Position numbers and translations under genes: made by a program
In this document: piece after piece, positions 49,103 through 57,832 of the stretch
How the letters are laid out: each line of letters begins with the position of its first letter
Numbering within the stretch: position 1 is the stretch's first letter
NCBI RefSeq assembly: GCF_007677875.1
Contig: NZ_VEDO01000012.1
Span: forward strand, 62,001-126,000
Origin: Variovorax boronicumulans
Lineage (GTDB): Bacteria; Pseudomonadota; Gammaproteobacteria; Burkholderiales; Burkholderiaceae_C
Reading direction: 5' to 3'
DNA length: 64,000 nt
The notes under the pieces: generated by a model
What the model was told of the DNA's origin: nothing
Databases searched by the model: none
What the model saw: the letters and a program-made list of their open reading frames with translations, nothing else

Positions 49103-49518
49103 GCGGTGATCAATCGAGTCTTGAGGCCGGCGGCTTCGGCGGCGACGGCTTGGCGGCGGTCGGCTGTGACGAAGAGGTCGACTGCGGCATGCTGGGCCGA
49201 GCCGATGTGCAATGCATCCATGGCGCGCAGCCGTGCACGCTCCATCGCGGAAATGGCGAGCGCCTGCACGCGCGGGTCTAGTGGCACCAGCGAGAAGTCT
49301 TCGAAGTCACGGTGCACGTCGGCCATGATGCGGGCATAGGCGTCCATGCCGACCAGGCCATCGTGGCGCTGCCGGTTCAGCGCCGACGCCACCTCGGTCA
49401 GGCAGTGGGCCGCCACGCAGATTTCCCGAGCGGCCTCGCCGAGCGCTGCCACCTCGTCGGTTCCGGCCTCCGCCGCATAGCGCTTGTACAGCGCGGACGT
49501 GTCGAACAGCAGGCGCAT
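49099..49518 (-). CDS. VapC-type PIN-domain toxin
   Basis: A 139-residue PIN-domain ribonuclease-like protein. The acidic active-site residues are seen in [12 protein letters not shown] (Asp6), [11 protein letters not shown] (Glu about 42), [11 protein letters not shown] (Asp about 100) and LFVTADRRQ (Asp about 119). VapC toxins cleave RNA, often tRNA or rRNA, when freed from their antitoxin. Start: ATG at 49518, one base after the antitoxin stop. Its own stop overlaps the mnmG start (ATGA), so toxin and tRNA-modification enzyme are on one message. Confidence 0.9.
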   Translation of the reverse strand: MRLLFDTSALYKRYAAEAGTDEVAALGEAAREICVAAHCLTEVASALNRQRHDGLVGMDAYARIMADVHRDFEDFSLVPLDPRVQALAISAMERARLRAMDALHIGSAQHAAVDLFVTADRRQAVAAEAAGLKTRLITA

Positions 49519-49519
49519 G

Positions 49520-49768
49520 TCAGTACCGCGCCTGCTCACGCTCTTCGATGATGAGCTGCGCGCCTGTCTTACCATCCGGACGTTCGATCCGCAGCGGCTC
49601 GATCTTTCGCTTCCAGCTGGGCACCTTCTGTGCAGGCTCTGCCTGCACCGGCACCAGATCGGCCACCGGCTTGCCATGGCGCAGGATGCGCACGGTTTCG
49701 CCCCGTTCGACCAGGTCGAGCATGGCGGAAGCGTTGGCGCGAAATTCACTCAGGGGCAGGGTCTGCAT
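49520..49768 (-). CDS. Phd/YefM-like antitoxin
   Basis: An 82-residue protein. The N-terminal half [20 protein letters not shown]...[19 protein letters not shown] has the Phd/YefM DNA-binding pattern; the C-terminal half ([28 protein letters not shown], ends shown) would wrap the toxin. Start: ATG at 49768, with GGAAG 8 bases upstream. The ATG at 49795 is rejected because the palindromic operator 49770-49794 would then be coding sequence. The pairing with a PIN-domain toxin is common for this antitoxin type. Confidence 0.85.
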   Translation of the reverse strand: MQTLPLSEFRANASAMLDLVERGETVRILRHGKPVADLVPVQAEPAQKVPSWKRKIEPLRIERPDGKTGAQLIIEEREQARY

Positions 49769-49769
49769 C

Positions 49770-49794
49770 TGTACAACTTCCAAGAATTTGTACA
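49770..49794. promoter_or_regulatory. Palindromic operator of the toxin-antitoxin operon
   Basis: Perfect 7-base arms TGTACAA (49770-49776) and TTGTACA (49788-49794) flank 11 bases. The repeat lies immediately before the antitoxin ATG and spans its ribosome site. Type II antitoxins commonly bind such repeats to repress their own operon, here a message that continues into mnmG. Confidence 0.7.
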
Positions 49795-49816
49795 TTTTAT
49801 CGGGTGCCCCGCGACC

Positions 49817-50131
49817 ATGTCTGCCGTGGCCGACAATCCCCACATGCCGCCCCCGGACGCCCCGCCCCCTTGCCGCAGCGGCTGCGGCGCCTGCTGCACT
49901 GCACCGTCGATCAGTTCACCCATCCCGGGCATGCCTTCCGGCAAACCGGCCGGCGTGCCCTGCGTGCAACTCGACGCAGACCAACGCTGCCGCATCTTCG
50001 GCTCGCCTGAACGGCCGGCGGTGTGCGCTGGTTTGCAGCCCTCGCACGAGATGTGCGGCCGCGACGCTGTGGCCGCGATGGTCTGGCTCACGCGGCTGGA
50101 AGCCGCGACGGCACCCGCATCAGTCGGGTGA
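49817..50131 (+). CDS. YkgJ-family cysteine-cluster protein
   Basis: A 104-residue protein with the YkgJ/UPF0153 cysteine spacing: CRSGCGACC near residue 20, then CVQL, CRIF, CAGL and CGRD. Eight cysteines in this pattern are thought to bind zinc or an iron-sulfur cluster; the function is unknown. Start: ATG at 49817, 48 bases from the divergent antitoxin start. Its 3' end overlaps the convergent LysR gene by 12 bases. Confidence 0.88.
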   Translation: MSAVADNPHMPPPDAPPPCRSGCGACCTAPSISSPIPGMPSGKPAGVPCVQLDADQRCRIFGSPERPAVCAGLQPSHEMCGRDAVAAMVWLTRLEAATAPASVG

Positions 50132-51034
50132 CGCGGGCGGCGCCACAAAGGGCGCCAGCACTTCGGCCAACCAGTCCATGAACACGCGCAGCCGCGCCGG
50201 CAGCTGACGCCGGTGCGCGTACAGCACCGTCACCGGCAGGCTGGGCGCGCGCCATTGCGGCAGCACCTCGACCAGTTCGCCAGACGCCACATGGGGCCGC
50301 AGCGCGATGGTCGGCGCCTGGATCAGGCCCAGCCCCGCGAGGCAGGCCGCACCATAGGCCTCTGAGTTGTTGACGGTCACGCTGCCCTGCATGGGAATGC
50401 CCCGCACCACGCCGCCCTCCTCCACCTCGAAGCCCGCGCTGCGTACACCCAGCCGCGTGGCGTAGTGCACGAGCCGGTGCCGGGCCAGGTCGTCCAGCGT
50501 CTGCGGCACGCCATGGGCGGCCAGGTACGCGCGGCTGGCCAGGTTGTGCTGCACCAGCATGCCCAGCGGGCGCGCCACGAGGTCGGAGGCGTCCAGCGGC
50601 CCCGTGCGCACCACGCAGTCGAAGCCGTCGGCCACGAGGTCCACGCGCCGGTCCGAACTGGACAGTTCGATCTCCAGCGCCGGGTGCAGGGCCAGGAACT
50701 CGGGCAGGCGCGGCAGCACCACGCGGTGCGCCATGCCCAGCGACATGTCCACGCGCAAGCGGCCGCGCAGTGCCTCGCCCTGGCGGAACATGGCCTGCAG
50801 GTCGTCGAAGCTCGCCAGCATGTCCTTGCAGCGCTCATAGCAGGCCTGGCCGTCGTGCGTGAGCACCACGCGCCGCGTGTTGCGCCGCAGCAGCTGCGTG
50901 CCCACGGCCTCCTCCAGCTGCTTGACCGACTTCGACACGCTGGCCTTGGGCAGGCCCAGGCTGTCGGCGGCCTGGGTGAAGCTCGACAGCTCGGCCACGC
51001 GGGTGAAGACCAACAGCAGTTCGGGGCGGACCAT
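50120..51034 (-). CDS. LysR-family transcriptional regulator
   Basis: A 304-residue LysR protein close in pattern to the single-gene regulators that face SDR or quinone-reductase genes. The DNA-binding domain reads [37 protein letters not shown] (ends shown). The effector domain contains [21 protein letters not shown], typical of this subgroup. It is transcribed divergently from the SDR gene. A perfect 19-base palindrome 11 bases before its ATG is the likely operator for both genes. Start: ATG at 51034. Confidence 0.94.
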   Translation of the reverse strand: MVRPELLLVFTRVAELSSFTQAADSLGLPKASVSKSVKQLEEAVGTQLLRRNTRRVVLTHDGQACYERCKDMLASFDDLQAMFRQGEALRGRLRVDMSLGMAHRVVLPRLPEFLALHPALEIELSSSDRRVDLVADGFDCVVRTGPLDASDLVARPLGMLVQHNLASRAYLAAHGVPQTLDDLARHRLVHYATRLGVRSAGFEVEEGGVVRGIPMQGSVTVNNSEAYGAACLAGLGLIQAPTIALRPHVASGELVEVLPQWRAPSLPVTVLYAHRRQLPARLRVFMDWLAEVLAPFVAPPASPD

Positions 51035-51045
51035 GGCGCGCTCAC

Positions 51046-51064
51046 TGTTCGTTTCGGACGAACA
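51046..51064. promoter_or_regulatory. LysR operator between the LysR and SDR genes
   Basis: TGTTCGTTTCGGACGAACA is a perfect inverted repeat (7-base arms, 5-base spacer) with a T-N11-A core, the classical LysR box. It lies in the 110-base divergent gap, close to the LysR start and so suited to autorepression and to activation of the SDR gene. Confidence 0.7.
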
Positions 51065-51144
51065 AATCCATCACTTTGCGCGTCTTTTTCTCGTTCCGGC
51101 ACATCAATAAAGTCATGCCCATCGCAACCCAACCGGAGTCCACC

Positions 51145-51918
51145 ATGACCACCACCCGCACCGACACCCCCATCGCCCTGATCACCGGCGGCAGCCGCGG
51201 CCTGGGCCGCAACGCCGCGCTGGCCCTGGCCCGCCAGGGCACGGACGTGGTGCTGACCTACCAGCGCAACGCCGACGAGGCCGCCGGCGCCGTGGCCGAC
51301 ATCCAGGCCCTGGGCCGCCGCGCCGTGGCGCTGCAGCTGGACGTGGCCGACGTGCGCAACTTCGCAGCCTTCGCGGCTGCGCTGCGCACCGCGCTCGGCC
51401 AGACCTGGGGCCGGCAGCGCTTCGACTTCCTCGTCAACAACGCCGGCACCGGCGTGCACACCCCGTTCGCTGAGACGACGGAAGAACAGTTCGACCAGAT
51501 GGTCAACATCCACCTCAAGGGCGTGTTCTTCCTGACGCAGGCGCTGCTGCCGCTGATCGCCGATGGCGGTCGCATCGTCAACGTGTCCTCGGGCCTGGCC
51601 CGTTTCGCACTGCCGGGCTATGCGGCCTACGCGACGATGAAGGGTGGCGTGGAGACGCTCACGCGCTACCTGGCCAAGGAATTGGGCGCGCGCGGCATCC
51701 GCGTGAATGTGGTCGCACCAGGCGCCATCGCCACGGACTTCGGAGGCGGCGCCGTGCGCGACAACGCCCAACTCCACGCCTTCGTGGCTTCGCAGACGGC
51801 GCTGGGCCGCGTCGGCCAGCCGGACGACATCGGCCCCGTCATCGCCGCCCTGCTGGCCCCGGGCACGGGCTGGATCAACGCCCAGCGCGTGGAAGCCTCG
51901 GGCGGCATGTTTCTCTGA
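51145..51918 (+). CDS. SDR-family oxidoreductase
   Basis: A 257-residue classical short-chain dehydrogenase. TGGSRGLG (14-21) binds the cofactor, NNAG is at 98-101, and Ser149, Tyr162 and Lys166 (YATMK) form the active site. The Arg-containing GGSRG pattern favours NADPH. Start: ATG at 51145, with GGAG 7 bases upstream; an in-frame ATG at 51115 would add ten residues. The substrate is unknown. It is probably controlled by the divergent LysR gene, a common pairing for inducible reductases. Confidence 0.92.
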   Translation: MTTTRTDTPIALITGGSRGLGRNAALALARQGTDVVLTYQRNADEAAGAVADIQALGRRAVALQLDVADVRNFAAFAAALRTALGQTWGRQRFDFLVNNAGTGVHTPFAETTEEQFDQMVNIHLKGVFFLTQALLPLIADGGRIVNVSSGLARFALPGYAAYATMKGGVETLTRYLAKELGARGIRVNVVAPGAIATDFGGGAVRDNAQLHAFVASQTALGRVGQPDDIGPVIAALLAPGTGWINAQRVEASGGMFL

Positions 51919-51924
51919 GGCAGC

Positions 51925-54249
51925 TCAGCCGCCCGGCGGCGCCGGTGTGTGCCGGCGCTGCGCCGCGGTGTTCCAGCAGGCGTCGTGCACCACGTTGCGC
52001 AGCACGGCCGGGTCCACCGGCTTGGCCAGGAAATGCGCAACGCCGCCGATGTTGATGGCATCGCGCAGCACCTGCGGGTCGTTGCTGGCCGTCATCAGCA
52101 CGCGCGCGGTGTGCGGCATGCGCTTGCGGATCTCGCGCAGCAGCTCCAGGCCGCTGCTGCCCGGCAGCCAGTGGTCCACGAGGGCGATGGCGTAGTCGTG
52201 CTGGTGGAACATTTCCATCGCCTCTTCCGCACTCTCGGCGCTGGCCACGCGCACACCGAAGGACTGCAGCAGGTGCTCCAGCAGCTGGCGCGTGATCGCC
52301 TCGTCCTCCACCAGCAGCACCACCGGCAGGGCCTCGCGCTGCAGGAACATGGCCGGCTCCAGCAGCAAGGGTTGGTCGAACATCTTCTCGACCACGTCGG
52401 CCGACTGCGGCCGCGCCATCCAATAGCCCTGGATCTCGTCCACGTCCAGCGCATAGAGCAGGATGGCCTCGTCCTCGCTCTCCACACCCTCGGCGATGGC
52501 GCGCATGTTCAGGTTGTGCGCGAGGCGCACCACGGCCGCGACGATGGCCCGGTCCTGCGGGCTCTTGAGCAGGCCGCGCACGAAGGACTGGTCGACCTTG
52601 AGCCGGTCCGCCGGGAAGCGCTTGAGGTAGCCCAGGTTGGAGTAGCCCGTGCCGAAGTCGTCCACCGAGAGCAGGATGCCAATCGCCTTGAGCTCGTGCA
52701 TGAGCACCAGCGCCGCGTCCGGATCGCGCATCGCCAGGCTCTCGGTCACCTCCAGTTCCAGCACGCCGGGCGGGATGCCGTAGCGCGCCATGGCCCCCTG
52801 CAACTCGGTCTTGAACTGCGGGTCGGAGAACTTGGTGGCCGCCAGGTTCACGGCCGTCCGAATCCAGCCGTGGCCCTGCTGGTGCCATTGCTGCATCTGG
52901 CGGCAAGCGGCGTCGACCACGTAGGTGTCGATCGCGCCGATCAGGCCCGACTCCTCCGCCAGGCCGATGAACTTGCCCGGCATCAGGAAGCCGTAGTCGG
53001 GCGAGTCCCAGCGCACCAGCGCTTCCAGGCTCACGAGCGCGCCGGTCTCGAAGTCCACCTGCGGCTGGTAGTGCAGCAGCAGTTCCCGGCGCGCAATGGC
53101 ATCGCGCAGGCGTGCCTCCTTTTGCACGCGCACGTCGATGGCATCCTGCATCTCGCTGGAGAAGATGCTCACGCCGCCGTCGCTGCGGTTCTTGGACTGC
53201 ACCATGGCCAGGTCGGCCCGTTTGACCAGCGTCTCCGGCTCGTCTCCATGGTCGGGGAACAACGCCACCCCCACGCTGCCACCCAGCACCTGCGGTTCGC
53301 CAGCCAACAGCACCGGGGCCTGCAGCGCGGTCTGCAGGCGCGCGCCGAAGGGCTCGACCATGCTGCGCGGCAATCCCTCGCAGACCACGACGAACTCGTC
53401 CCCCGCCAAGCGCGCCACCGTGTCGCCGCCGCGTGCCTCGTCCTGCAGCCGCCGCGCCATTTCCGACAACACCTGGTCCCCCGCGCCGCGGCCCAGGCTG
53501 TCGTTGAGCTGTTTGAAGCGATTGAGGTTGACGAAATACACCGCCACCGGCCGCTGGCGGCTGCGGGCCCGCGCAATCGTGCGCGCCATGCGCTCCAGCA
53601 ACAGGGTGCGGTTGGGCAGCTCGGTCAGCGCATCGTGCGTGGCACGGTAGTGCAGTGCGTCCTCCTGGCGCCGCTGCTCGGTGATGTCCACGCAGACCGC
53701 GATGTAGCGCTCCACCTGGCCTGCCGCGTCCTTCTGCGGCACGATGGCCATGTCCACCCAATACAGTTCGTCCGCCGCGTTGCGGTTGCATACGACGTCG
53801 CGCCAGATCTCGCCGCGCTGGATCGTGGCCCACATGTGCTCGAAGAACGACGCGTCGTGGTAGCCCGACTTGAGCAGGCTGTGGTCCTGGCCCAGCAGCT
53901 CTTCACGACGGTGGCCGCTGGTCTGCACGAACTTGTCGTTGACCCGCAGGATGCGGCCGGCGGTATCGGTCACCGACACCAGCGCATGCTGGTCGATGCC
54001 CTGCATGTAGGTGGAGAGTTCCGCGAAGGCCTGCTCCACGCCCTGCTTGGCCAGCAGCAGCCCGTTGGCATCGCGGGCCTGCTGCTCCGAGTGCGCCAGC
54101 GCGCTCAGTGCCTTGCGCAGTTGCCCACGCTGCAGCCCCAGGCGCCGGTGCAGCCACAACACGACCAGCGCGCAGCCAAGCCCGAGCACGGCGACGAGCA
54201 ACGCCACCGCGACCAAGACCACACCTGTGCCGTCGGACCCAGCCGGCAT
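51925..54249 (-). CDS. Hybrid PAS-GGDEF-EAL-receiver c-di-GMP signalling protein
   Basis: A 774-residue protein: membrane helix (about 9-33), coiled segment, PAS (about 80-195), GGDEF (about 200-365), EAL (about 375-625) and a C-terminal receiver domain (643-755). The cyclase is degenerate: the signature is AGDEF (282-286), and the first metal Asp is Asn241 (NLNRFK). The EAL domain looks active: Glu409 (EAL), Asn468, Glu502, Asp530/Asp531 (DDFGTGYS), Glu589. The receiver keeps Asp692, Thr720 and Lys743. It is therefore probably a phosphodiesterase, regulated by a C-terminal receiver. Start: ATG at 54249. The 254 bases upstream hold no convincing gene. Confidence 0.93.
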   Translation of the reverse strand: MPAGSDGTGVVLVAVALLVAVLGLGCALVVLWLHRRLGLQRGQLRKALSALAHSEQQARDANGLLLAKQGVEQAFAELSTYMQGIDQHALVSVTDTAGRILRVNDKFVQTSGHRREELLGQDHSLLKSGYHDASFFEHMWATIQRGEIWRDVVCNRNAADELYWVDMAIVPQKDAAGQVERYIAVCVDITEQRRQEDALHYRATHDALTELPNRTLLLERMARTIARARSRQRPVAVYFVNLNRFKQLNDSLGRGAGDQVLSEMARRLQDEARGGDTVARLAGDEFVVVCEGLPRSMVEPFGARLQTALQAPVLLAGEPQVLGGSVGVALFPDHGDEPETLVKRADLAMVQSKNRSDGGVSIFSSEMQDAIDVRVQKEARLRDAIARRELLLHYQPQVDFETGALVSLEALVRWDSPDYGFLMPGKFIGLAEESGLIGAIDTYVVDAACRQMQQWHQQGHGWIRTAVNLAATKFSDPQFKTELQGAMARYGIPPGVLELEVTESLAMRDPDAALVLMHELKAIGILLSVDDFGTGYSNLGYLKRFPADRLKVDQSFVRGLLKSPQDRAIVAAVVRLAHNLNMRAIAEGVESEDEAILLYALDVDEIQGYWMARPQSADVVEKMFDQPLLLEPAMFLQREALPVVLLVEDEAITRQLLEHLLQSFGVRVASAESAEEAMEMFHQHDYAIALVDHWLPGSSGLELLREIRKRMPHTARVLMTASNDPQVLRDAINIGGVAHFLAKPVDPAVLRNVVHDACWNTAAQRRHTPAPPGG

Positions 54250-54503
54250 CGCCCGCCCTTTCCGCCATGTTCAGGGCGCCGAGCATCGCCTGCATGCGCC
54301 ATGACCGCAAGGCGTGTTTTCCGCGGAACGGTGTAGGCGGATCAAACACGCCGCAGGCGTTGTCGTCGGCCGTGTTGACGGACTCCTTGACCTCGTTCAC
54401 GCGCACCACGGCTGCACGGGGCCGAAGCTCTCCGCGGCAGATCAGCATGGCCGGCTTCACATGGGCTGGCGCGAATTCCGCACGGCCGCGCGTGGGCCGC
54501 TGA

Positions 54504-55337
54504 TCAGGCCACGGCGCGCAGCAGCGGCTGGCCCGTCGGCGCGGCAGTGGCCACGGCACTCTCGCGCACGACGATGTCCTTGCGCGTGAGGCTGGCCTTT
54601 CCGAACAGCGTGGCGAAGGCCACGTCCTTGGCATCGCGGCCGGTGCCCACGCGCACCAGGCGTTCCACGGGCGCCATGCGCGTGGGATCGAACAGCACCC
54701 AGCGGCCATCCAGCCAAGCCTCGAAGACGGCGTGGAAATCCTGTGGCGGCTCGTCGAAGTACACATAGCCCGCCACCAGGCGTGCGGGGATGTTGAGCGC
54801 GCGGCAGAAGGTCACGCCCAGGTGGGCGAAGTCGCGGCACACGCCCTGGCGCTGCACGAAGATCTGCTGCGCCGTGGTGGTCGCGTCGCTGGAGCCCGGC
54901 GTGTAAGCGATGTTGTCGTGGATCCAGTCGCTGATGGCCTGCACACGCGCCAGCCCTGCCGGCGCCTTGCAGAACAGCTGCTGCGCGGCATTGCCCAGCA
55001 GGTCGGATTCGCAATAGCGCGTCGGCGACAGGAAATGCAGCACCTCGTCGGGGATCCGGTTCACGGGGGACTCGCCCAGCTCCGGCGCCGGCAGCGCATA
55101 GTGCAGCTCGACCTCGGCCTTGTAGTGCACGTGAACGGGGCCCTTGGGCGCATCGAAGCGCACGAAGCGGTTGCCCTTCACCGGATCGCGGTAGTCGTGC
55201 AGCGGCAGCGCGGGCTCCACCTGCAGGCGTTCCTCGCGCAGGTGCTGGTCGGGATGGTCTGCCACCTGCAGGTGCAGGCACAAATGCGTGGGCTCTTCCA
55301 CCTCGTAGACGAGCTGGACGTCGATGGACGACAGCAT
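54504..55337 (-). CDS. Transglutaminase-like cysteine protease-fold protein
   Basis: A 277-residue protein with the transglutaminase core: the nucleophile Cys in VQRQGVCRDFAHLGVTFCRA, His in DFHAVFEAWLDG and Asp in WVLFDPTRMAPVERLVRVG. The N-terminal 130 residues form the beta-rich domain typical of the bacterial group. Such proteins are probably peptidases or amidases, not protein cross-linkers. It is the third gene of a small leftward operon after DUF1328 and a 73-residue protein. Start: ATG at 55337, rather than an upstream start that overlaps that protein. Confidence 0.9.
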   Translation of the reverse strand: MLSSIDVQLVYEVEEPTHLCLHLQVADHPDQHLREERLQVEPALPLHDYRDPVKGNRFVRFDAPKGPVHVHYKAEVELHYALPAPELGESPVNRIPDEVLHFLSPTRYCESDLLGNAAQQLFCKAPAGLARVQAISDWIHDNIAYTPGSSDATTTAQQIFVQRQGVCRDFAHLGVTFCRALNIPARLVAGYVYFDEPPQDFHAVFEAWLDGRWVLFDPTRMAPVERLVRVGTGRDAKDVAFATLFGKASLTRKDIVVRESAVATAAPTGQPLLRAVA

Positions 55338-55344
55338 GGGAACC

Positions 55345-55566
55345 TCAGGCGTGGCGGCGGCCGCGCAGCATGCGCCCATGCTCGCGTTCGCGGTGCGCCC
55401 GGGCCACGCGCCCGGCGTCCTTGCGCGTCTGCGGCACCTGTCCGTCGGGCCACCAATCGGCAGCCGTCACGACCAGGATGCGCTGCACGCGCTGCAGCGG
55501 GCTGTGCAGCCACTGCTGCAGCTGCGCGTAGCGCTGGTTGCCCAGACCTTCAGAAACAGATTGCAC
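55345..55566 (-). CDS. Small hypothetical protein
   Basis: A 73-residue hydrophilic protein (MQSVSEGLGNQRYAQLQQWL...ends EHGRMLRGRRHA), Arg/Gln-rich with two Trp in VVTAADWWPDGQVP. It starts at a GTG 3 bases after the DUF1328 stop and ends 7 bases before the transglutaminase start, filling the gap exactly. Nearly all third codon positions are G or C, supporting a real gene. No family was recognised. Confidence 0.5.
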   Translation of the reverse strand: MQSVSEGLGNQRYAQLQQWLHSPLQRVQRILVVTAADWWPDGQVPQTRKDAGRVARAHREREHGRMLRGRRHA

Positions 55567-55569
55567 GGC

Positions 55570-55755
55570 TCAGTCCAGGATCTTCTTGGCCGCACCCACG
55601 CCCAGGGCTGCCAGCACGACGAACACCACGGCCAGGATCAGGAACAGGCCGAACAGCACCTTGGCAATGCCGGCCGCGCCCGCAGCCACACCACCGAAAC
55701 CCAAGCCCCCGGCAACCAACGCGATCAGCGCAAAAATGATGGCCCACTTCAACAT
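55570..55755 (-). CDS. DUF1328 small membrane protein (YtjA-like)
   Basis: A 61-residue very hydrophobic protein, [20 protein letters not shown] then [31 protein letters not shown] (ends shown), with two membrane helices. The pattern is the DUF1328/YtjA family, which occurs in envelope-stress or stationary-phase regulons; the exact role is unknown. Start: ATG at 55755. It heads the operon with the 73-residue protein and the transglutaminase gene. Confidence 0.9.
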   Translation of the reverse strand: MLKWAIIFALIALVAGGLGFGGVAAGAAGIAKVLFGLFLILAVVFVVLAALGVGAAKKILD

Positions 55756-55937
55756 GTCGACTCTCCTCGAATGGCGGCGGCGCCGCGCTTGGAGGCACTG
55801 TAGAAACACGGGCTTTGGGCCTGCATCAGCCTCCGTCAACGGGGGGTGTAGGACAATCGCGCGGCCCTTTTCGGGCGCCGCCACGCGGTCTCCCGGTGCT
55901 GGCGGCACAACGCTTCCAAACCTTTCGGAAACACGCC

Positions 55938-56546
55938 ATGAAGCTGTATTACTCCCCTGGTGCCTGCTCGCTGTCCCCGCACATCGTGCTGCGCGAAGCC
56001 GGCCTCGCGTTCGAAGCCGTGAAGGCCCCGACCAAGACGCACAAGCTCGACGACGGCACCGATTACTACACCATCAACCCGCTGGGCTATGTGCCGCTGC
56101 TGGAGCTGGACGACGGCACGCGCCTGGCCGAAGGCCCGGCCATCGTGCAATACATCGCCGACCAGGCCCCGCTCAAGAACCTGGCGCCGGCGAACGGCAC
56201 GCTGGCACGCTACCGCCTGCAGTCGCTGTTGACCTTCATCGGCACTGAACTGCACAAGGGCTACAGCCCGCTCTTTTCTCCCGCCACGCCCGAGGAATAC
56301 AAAACCACGGTGCGCGAGAAGCTGGTGTCCCGCTACAAGTGGGTCGACGAACAGCTGGCCGGCAAGGACTACCTGACGGGCGAGAACTTCACGGTTGCCG
56401 ACGCCTACCTGTTCACCGTCACCAACTGGGCCAAGCCCATGGGCGTGGACCTGTCGGCCTTCGCCAATGTGGCCGCCTTCATGGCCCGCGTCGCTGCGCG
56501 TCCCGCCGTGCAGGAAGCGCTCAAGGCCGAAGGCCTGGCCAAGTAA
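55938..56546 (+). CDS. gst: Beta-class glutathione S-transferase
   Basis: A 202-residue GST. The N-terminal thioredoxin domain [20 protein letters not shown] carries Cys10, the hallmark of the bacterial beta class, with [14 protein letters not shown] and [13 protein letters not shown] for glutathione binding. The C-terminal helical domain ends [20 protein letters not shown]. It would conjugate or reduce electrophiles in the cytosol. Start: ATG at 55938. It precedes the old-yellow-enzyme gene on the same strand by 113 bases, and both suit detoxification of electrophilic enones or nitro compounds. Confidence 0.95.
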   Translation: MKLYYSPGACSLSPHIVLREAGLAFEAVKAPTKTHKLDDGTDYYTINPLGYVPLLELDDGTRLAEGPAIVQYIADQAPLKNLAPANGTLARYRLQSLLTFIGTELHKGYSPLFSPATPEEYKTTVREKLVSRYKWVDEQLAGKDYLTGENFTVADAYLFTVTNWAKPMGVDLSAFANVAAFMARVAARPAVQEALKAEGLAK

Positions 56547-56659
56547 GTCGATGTAACGGAGCGGCCCTCATCTTGAAGATGGCGGCCCCGCCCCGATCTG
56601 CACGCCTCGTCCGCTCCGGCACTCTGGGGTGGCCAAGAATCAAATCCAACGGAGAGTGC

Positions 56660-57763
56660 ATGTCTTCCTTGTTCGAGCCCACCCATGCGGGCAACCTGGC
56701 GCTGGCCAACCGCATCGTCATGGCCCCGCTCACGCGCAACCGTTCCCCGCGCGCCATCCCGGGCCCGCTGGCCGTGGAGTACTACCGCCAGCGTGCCAGC
56801 GCCGGCCTGATCGTCAGCGAAGGCACGGCCATCAGCCAGCAGGGCCAAGGCTATGCCGACGTGCCGGGCCTGTACGCGCCCGAGCAGCTGGAAGGCTGGC
56901 GCAAGGTCACGGCCGCCGTGCATGCCGCGGGCGGCAAGATCGTCACGCAGCTGTGGCACGTGGGCCGCGTTTCGCACACCGAGTTGCAAGCCGACGGCCA
57001 GGCGCCCGTGGCGCCATCGGCCATCCCCGCCGCCACCAAGACCTACCTGATCCGCAATGGCCAGGGCGGCTTCGAGGCCACCTCCACGCCGCGCGCGTTG
57101 GCGGCCGAGGAGTTGCCCGGCATCGTCGATGACTTCCGCAAGGCCGCGCGCGCTGCCCTGGACAGCGGCTTCGACGGCGTGGAGATCCACGGTGCCAACG
57201 GCTACCTGCTCGACCAGTTCATGAAGCTCGGTGCCAACCACCGCACCGACCACTACGGCGGCAGCATCGCCAACCGCATTCGCTTCCCGCTGGAGGTGGT
57301 GCGTGCGGTGGCTGCCGAGATCGGCGCCGGCCGCGTGGGCCTGCGCATCTCGCCCGTCACGCCGGCCAACGGCATCTCCGACCCCGATCCGCAGCCGCTG
57401 TTCGAGGCCCTGCTGGCCGAGCTCGCGCCGCTGGGCCTGGCCTACATCCACGTGATCGAGGGCGCCACGGGCGGCCCGCGCGAGATCGACGACCGGCCCT
57501 TCGACTACCGCCAGCTCAAGGCCGCCTACCGCACCGCTGGCGGCAAGGCCGCCTGGATGGTGAACAACGGCTACGACCGCCAGCTGGCCGATGAGGCCCT
57601 GGCCGACGGCGCCGACCTCGTGGCCTTCGGCCGGCCGTTCATCGCCAACCCCGACCTGGTGCGCCGCCTGCGCGAGCGCGCCCCGCTGCAGGTGCCGGAC
57701 CGCGCCACCATGTACGGCGGCGGTGCCGAGGGCTACACCGACTACCCCACCCTGCCGGCCTGA
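56660..57763 (+). CDS. Old yellow enzyme-family alkene reductase (NemA-like)
   Basis: A 367-residue FMN TIM barrel. SSLFEPTHAGNLALANRIVMAPLTRNRSP (ends shown), QLWHVGRVSH, the HGANGYLLDQFMKLGANHRTDHYGGS substrate/FMN segment and LVAFGRPFIANPDL are all typical of NemA/OYE. His and Asn in VEIHGANGYL are the pair that hydrogen-bonds the substrate carbonyl or nitro group. It would reduce activated alkenes or nitroesters with NAD(P)H. Start: ATG at 56660, 5 bases after GGAG. It ends 21 bases before a terminator-like hairpin. Confidence 0.94.
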   Translation: MSSLFEPTHAGNLALANRIVMAPLTRNRSPRAIPGPLAVEYYRQRASAGLIVSEGTAISQQGQGYADVPGLYAPEQLEGWRKVTAAVHAAGGKIVTQLWHVGRVSHTELQADGQAPVAPSAIPAATKTYLIRNGQGGFEATSTPRALAAEELPGIVDDFRKAARAALDSGFDGVEIHGANGYLLDQFMKLGANHRTDHYGGSIANRIRFPLEVVRAVAAEIGAGRVGLRISPVTPANGISDPDPQPLFEALLAELAPLGLAYIHVIEGATGGPREIDDRPFDYRQLKAAYRTAGGKAAWMVNNGYDRQLADEALADGADLVAFGRPFIANPDLVRRLRERAPLQVPDRATMYGGGAEGYTDYPTLPA

Positions 57764-57784
57764 CGCCGCCACCGCCCAACGAAC

Positions 57785-57809
57785 AACGCCGACCCGAGGG
57801 TCGGCGTTT
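57785..57809 (+). terminator. Terminator-like hairpin between the OYE and bactofilin genes
   Basis: AACGCCGACC (57785-57794), loop CGAG, GGTCGGCGTT, followed by only one further T and then G. The stem is strong and perfect but the T-run is short. It lies between convergent genes and may stop both transcripts. Confidence 0.6.
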
Positions 57810-57832
57810 GCCGTTGGAGAAGGCCGAAAGAA

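Noticed and set aside
49768-49843. Longer antitoxin starting at 49795 or 49843
   Set aside because: Both would turn the perfect palindrome at 49770-49794 into coding sequence, while the ATG at 49768 has a well-spaced GGAAG ribosome site.
54250-54503. Possible small gene in the gap between the transglutaminase and c-di-GMP genes
   Set aside because: A minus-strand frame starting near 54449 runs into the c-di-GMP gene in another frame, has weak codon bias at its start and no ribosome site. The gap more likely holds the promoter of the c-di-GMP gene.
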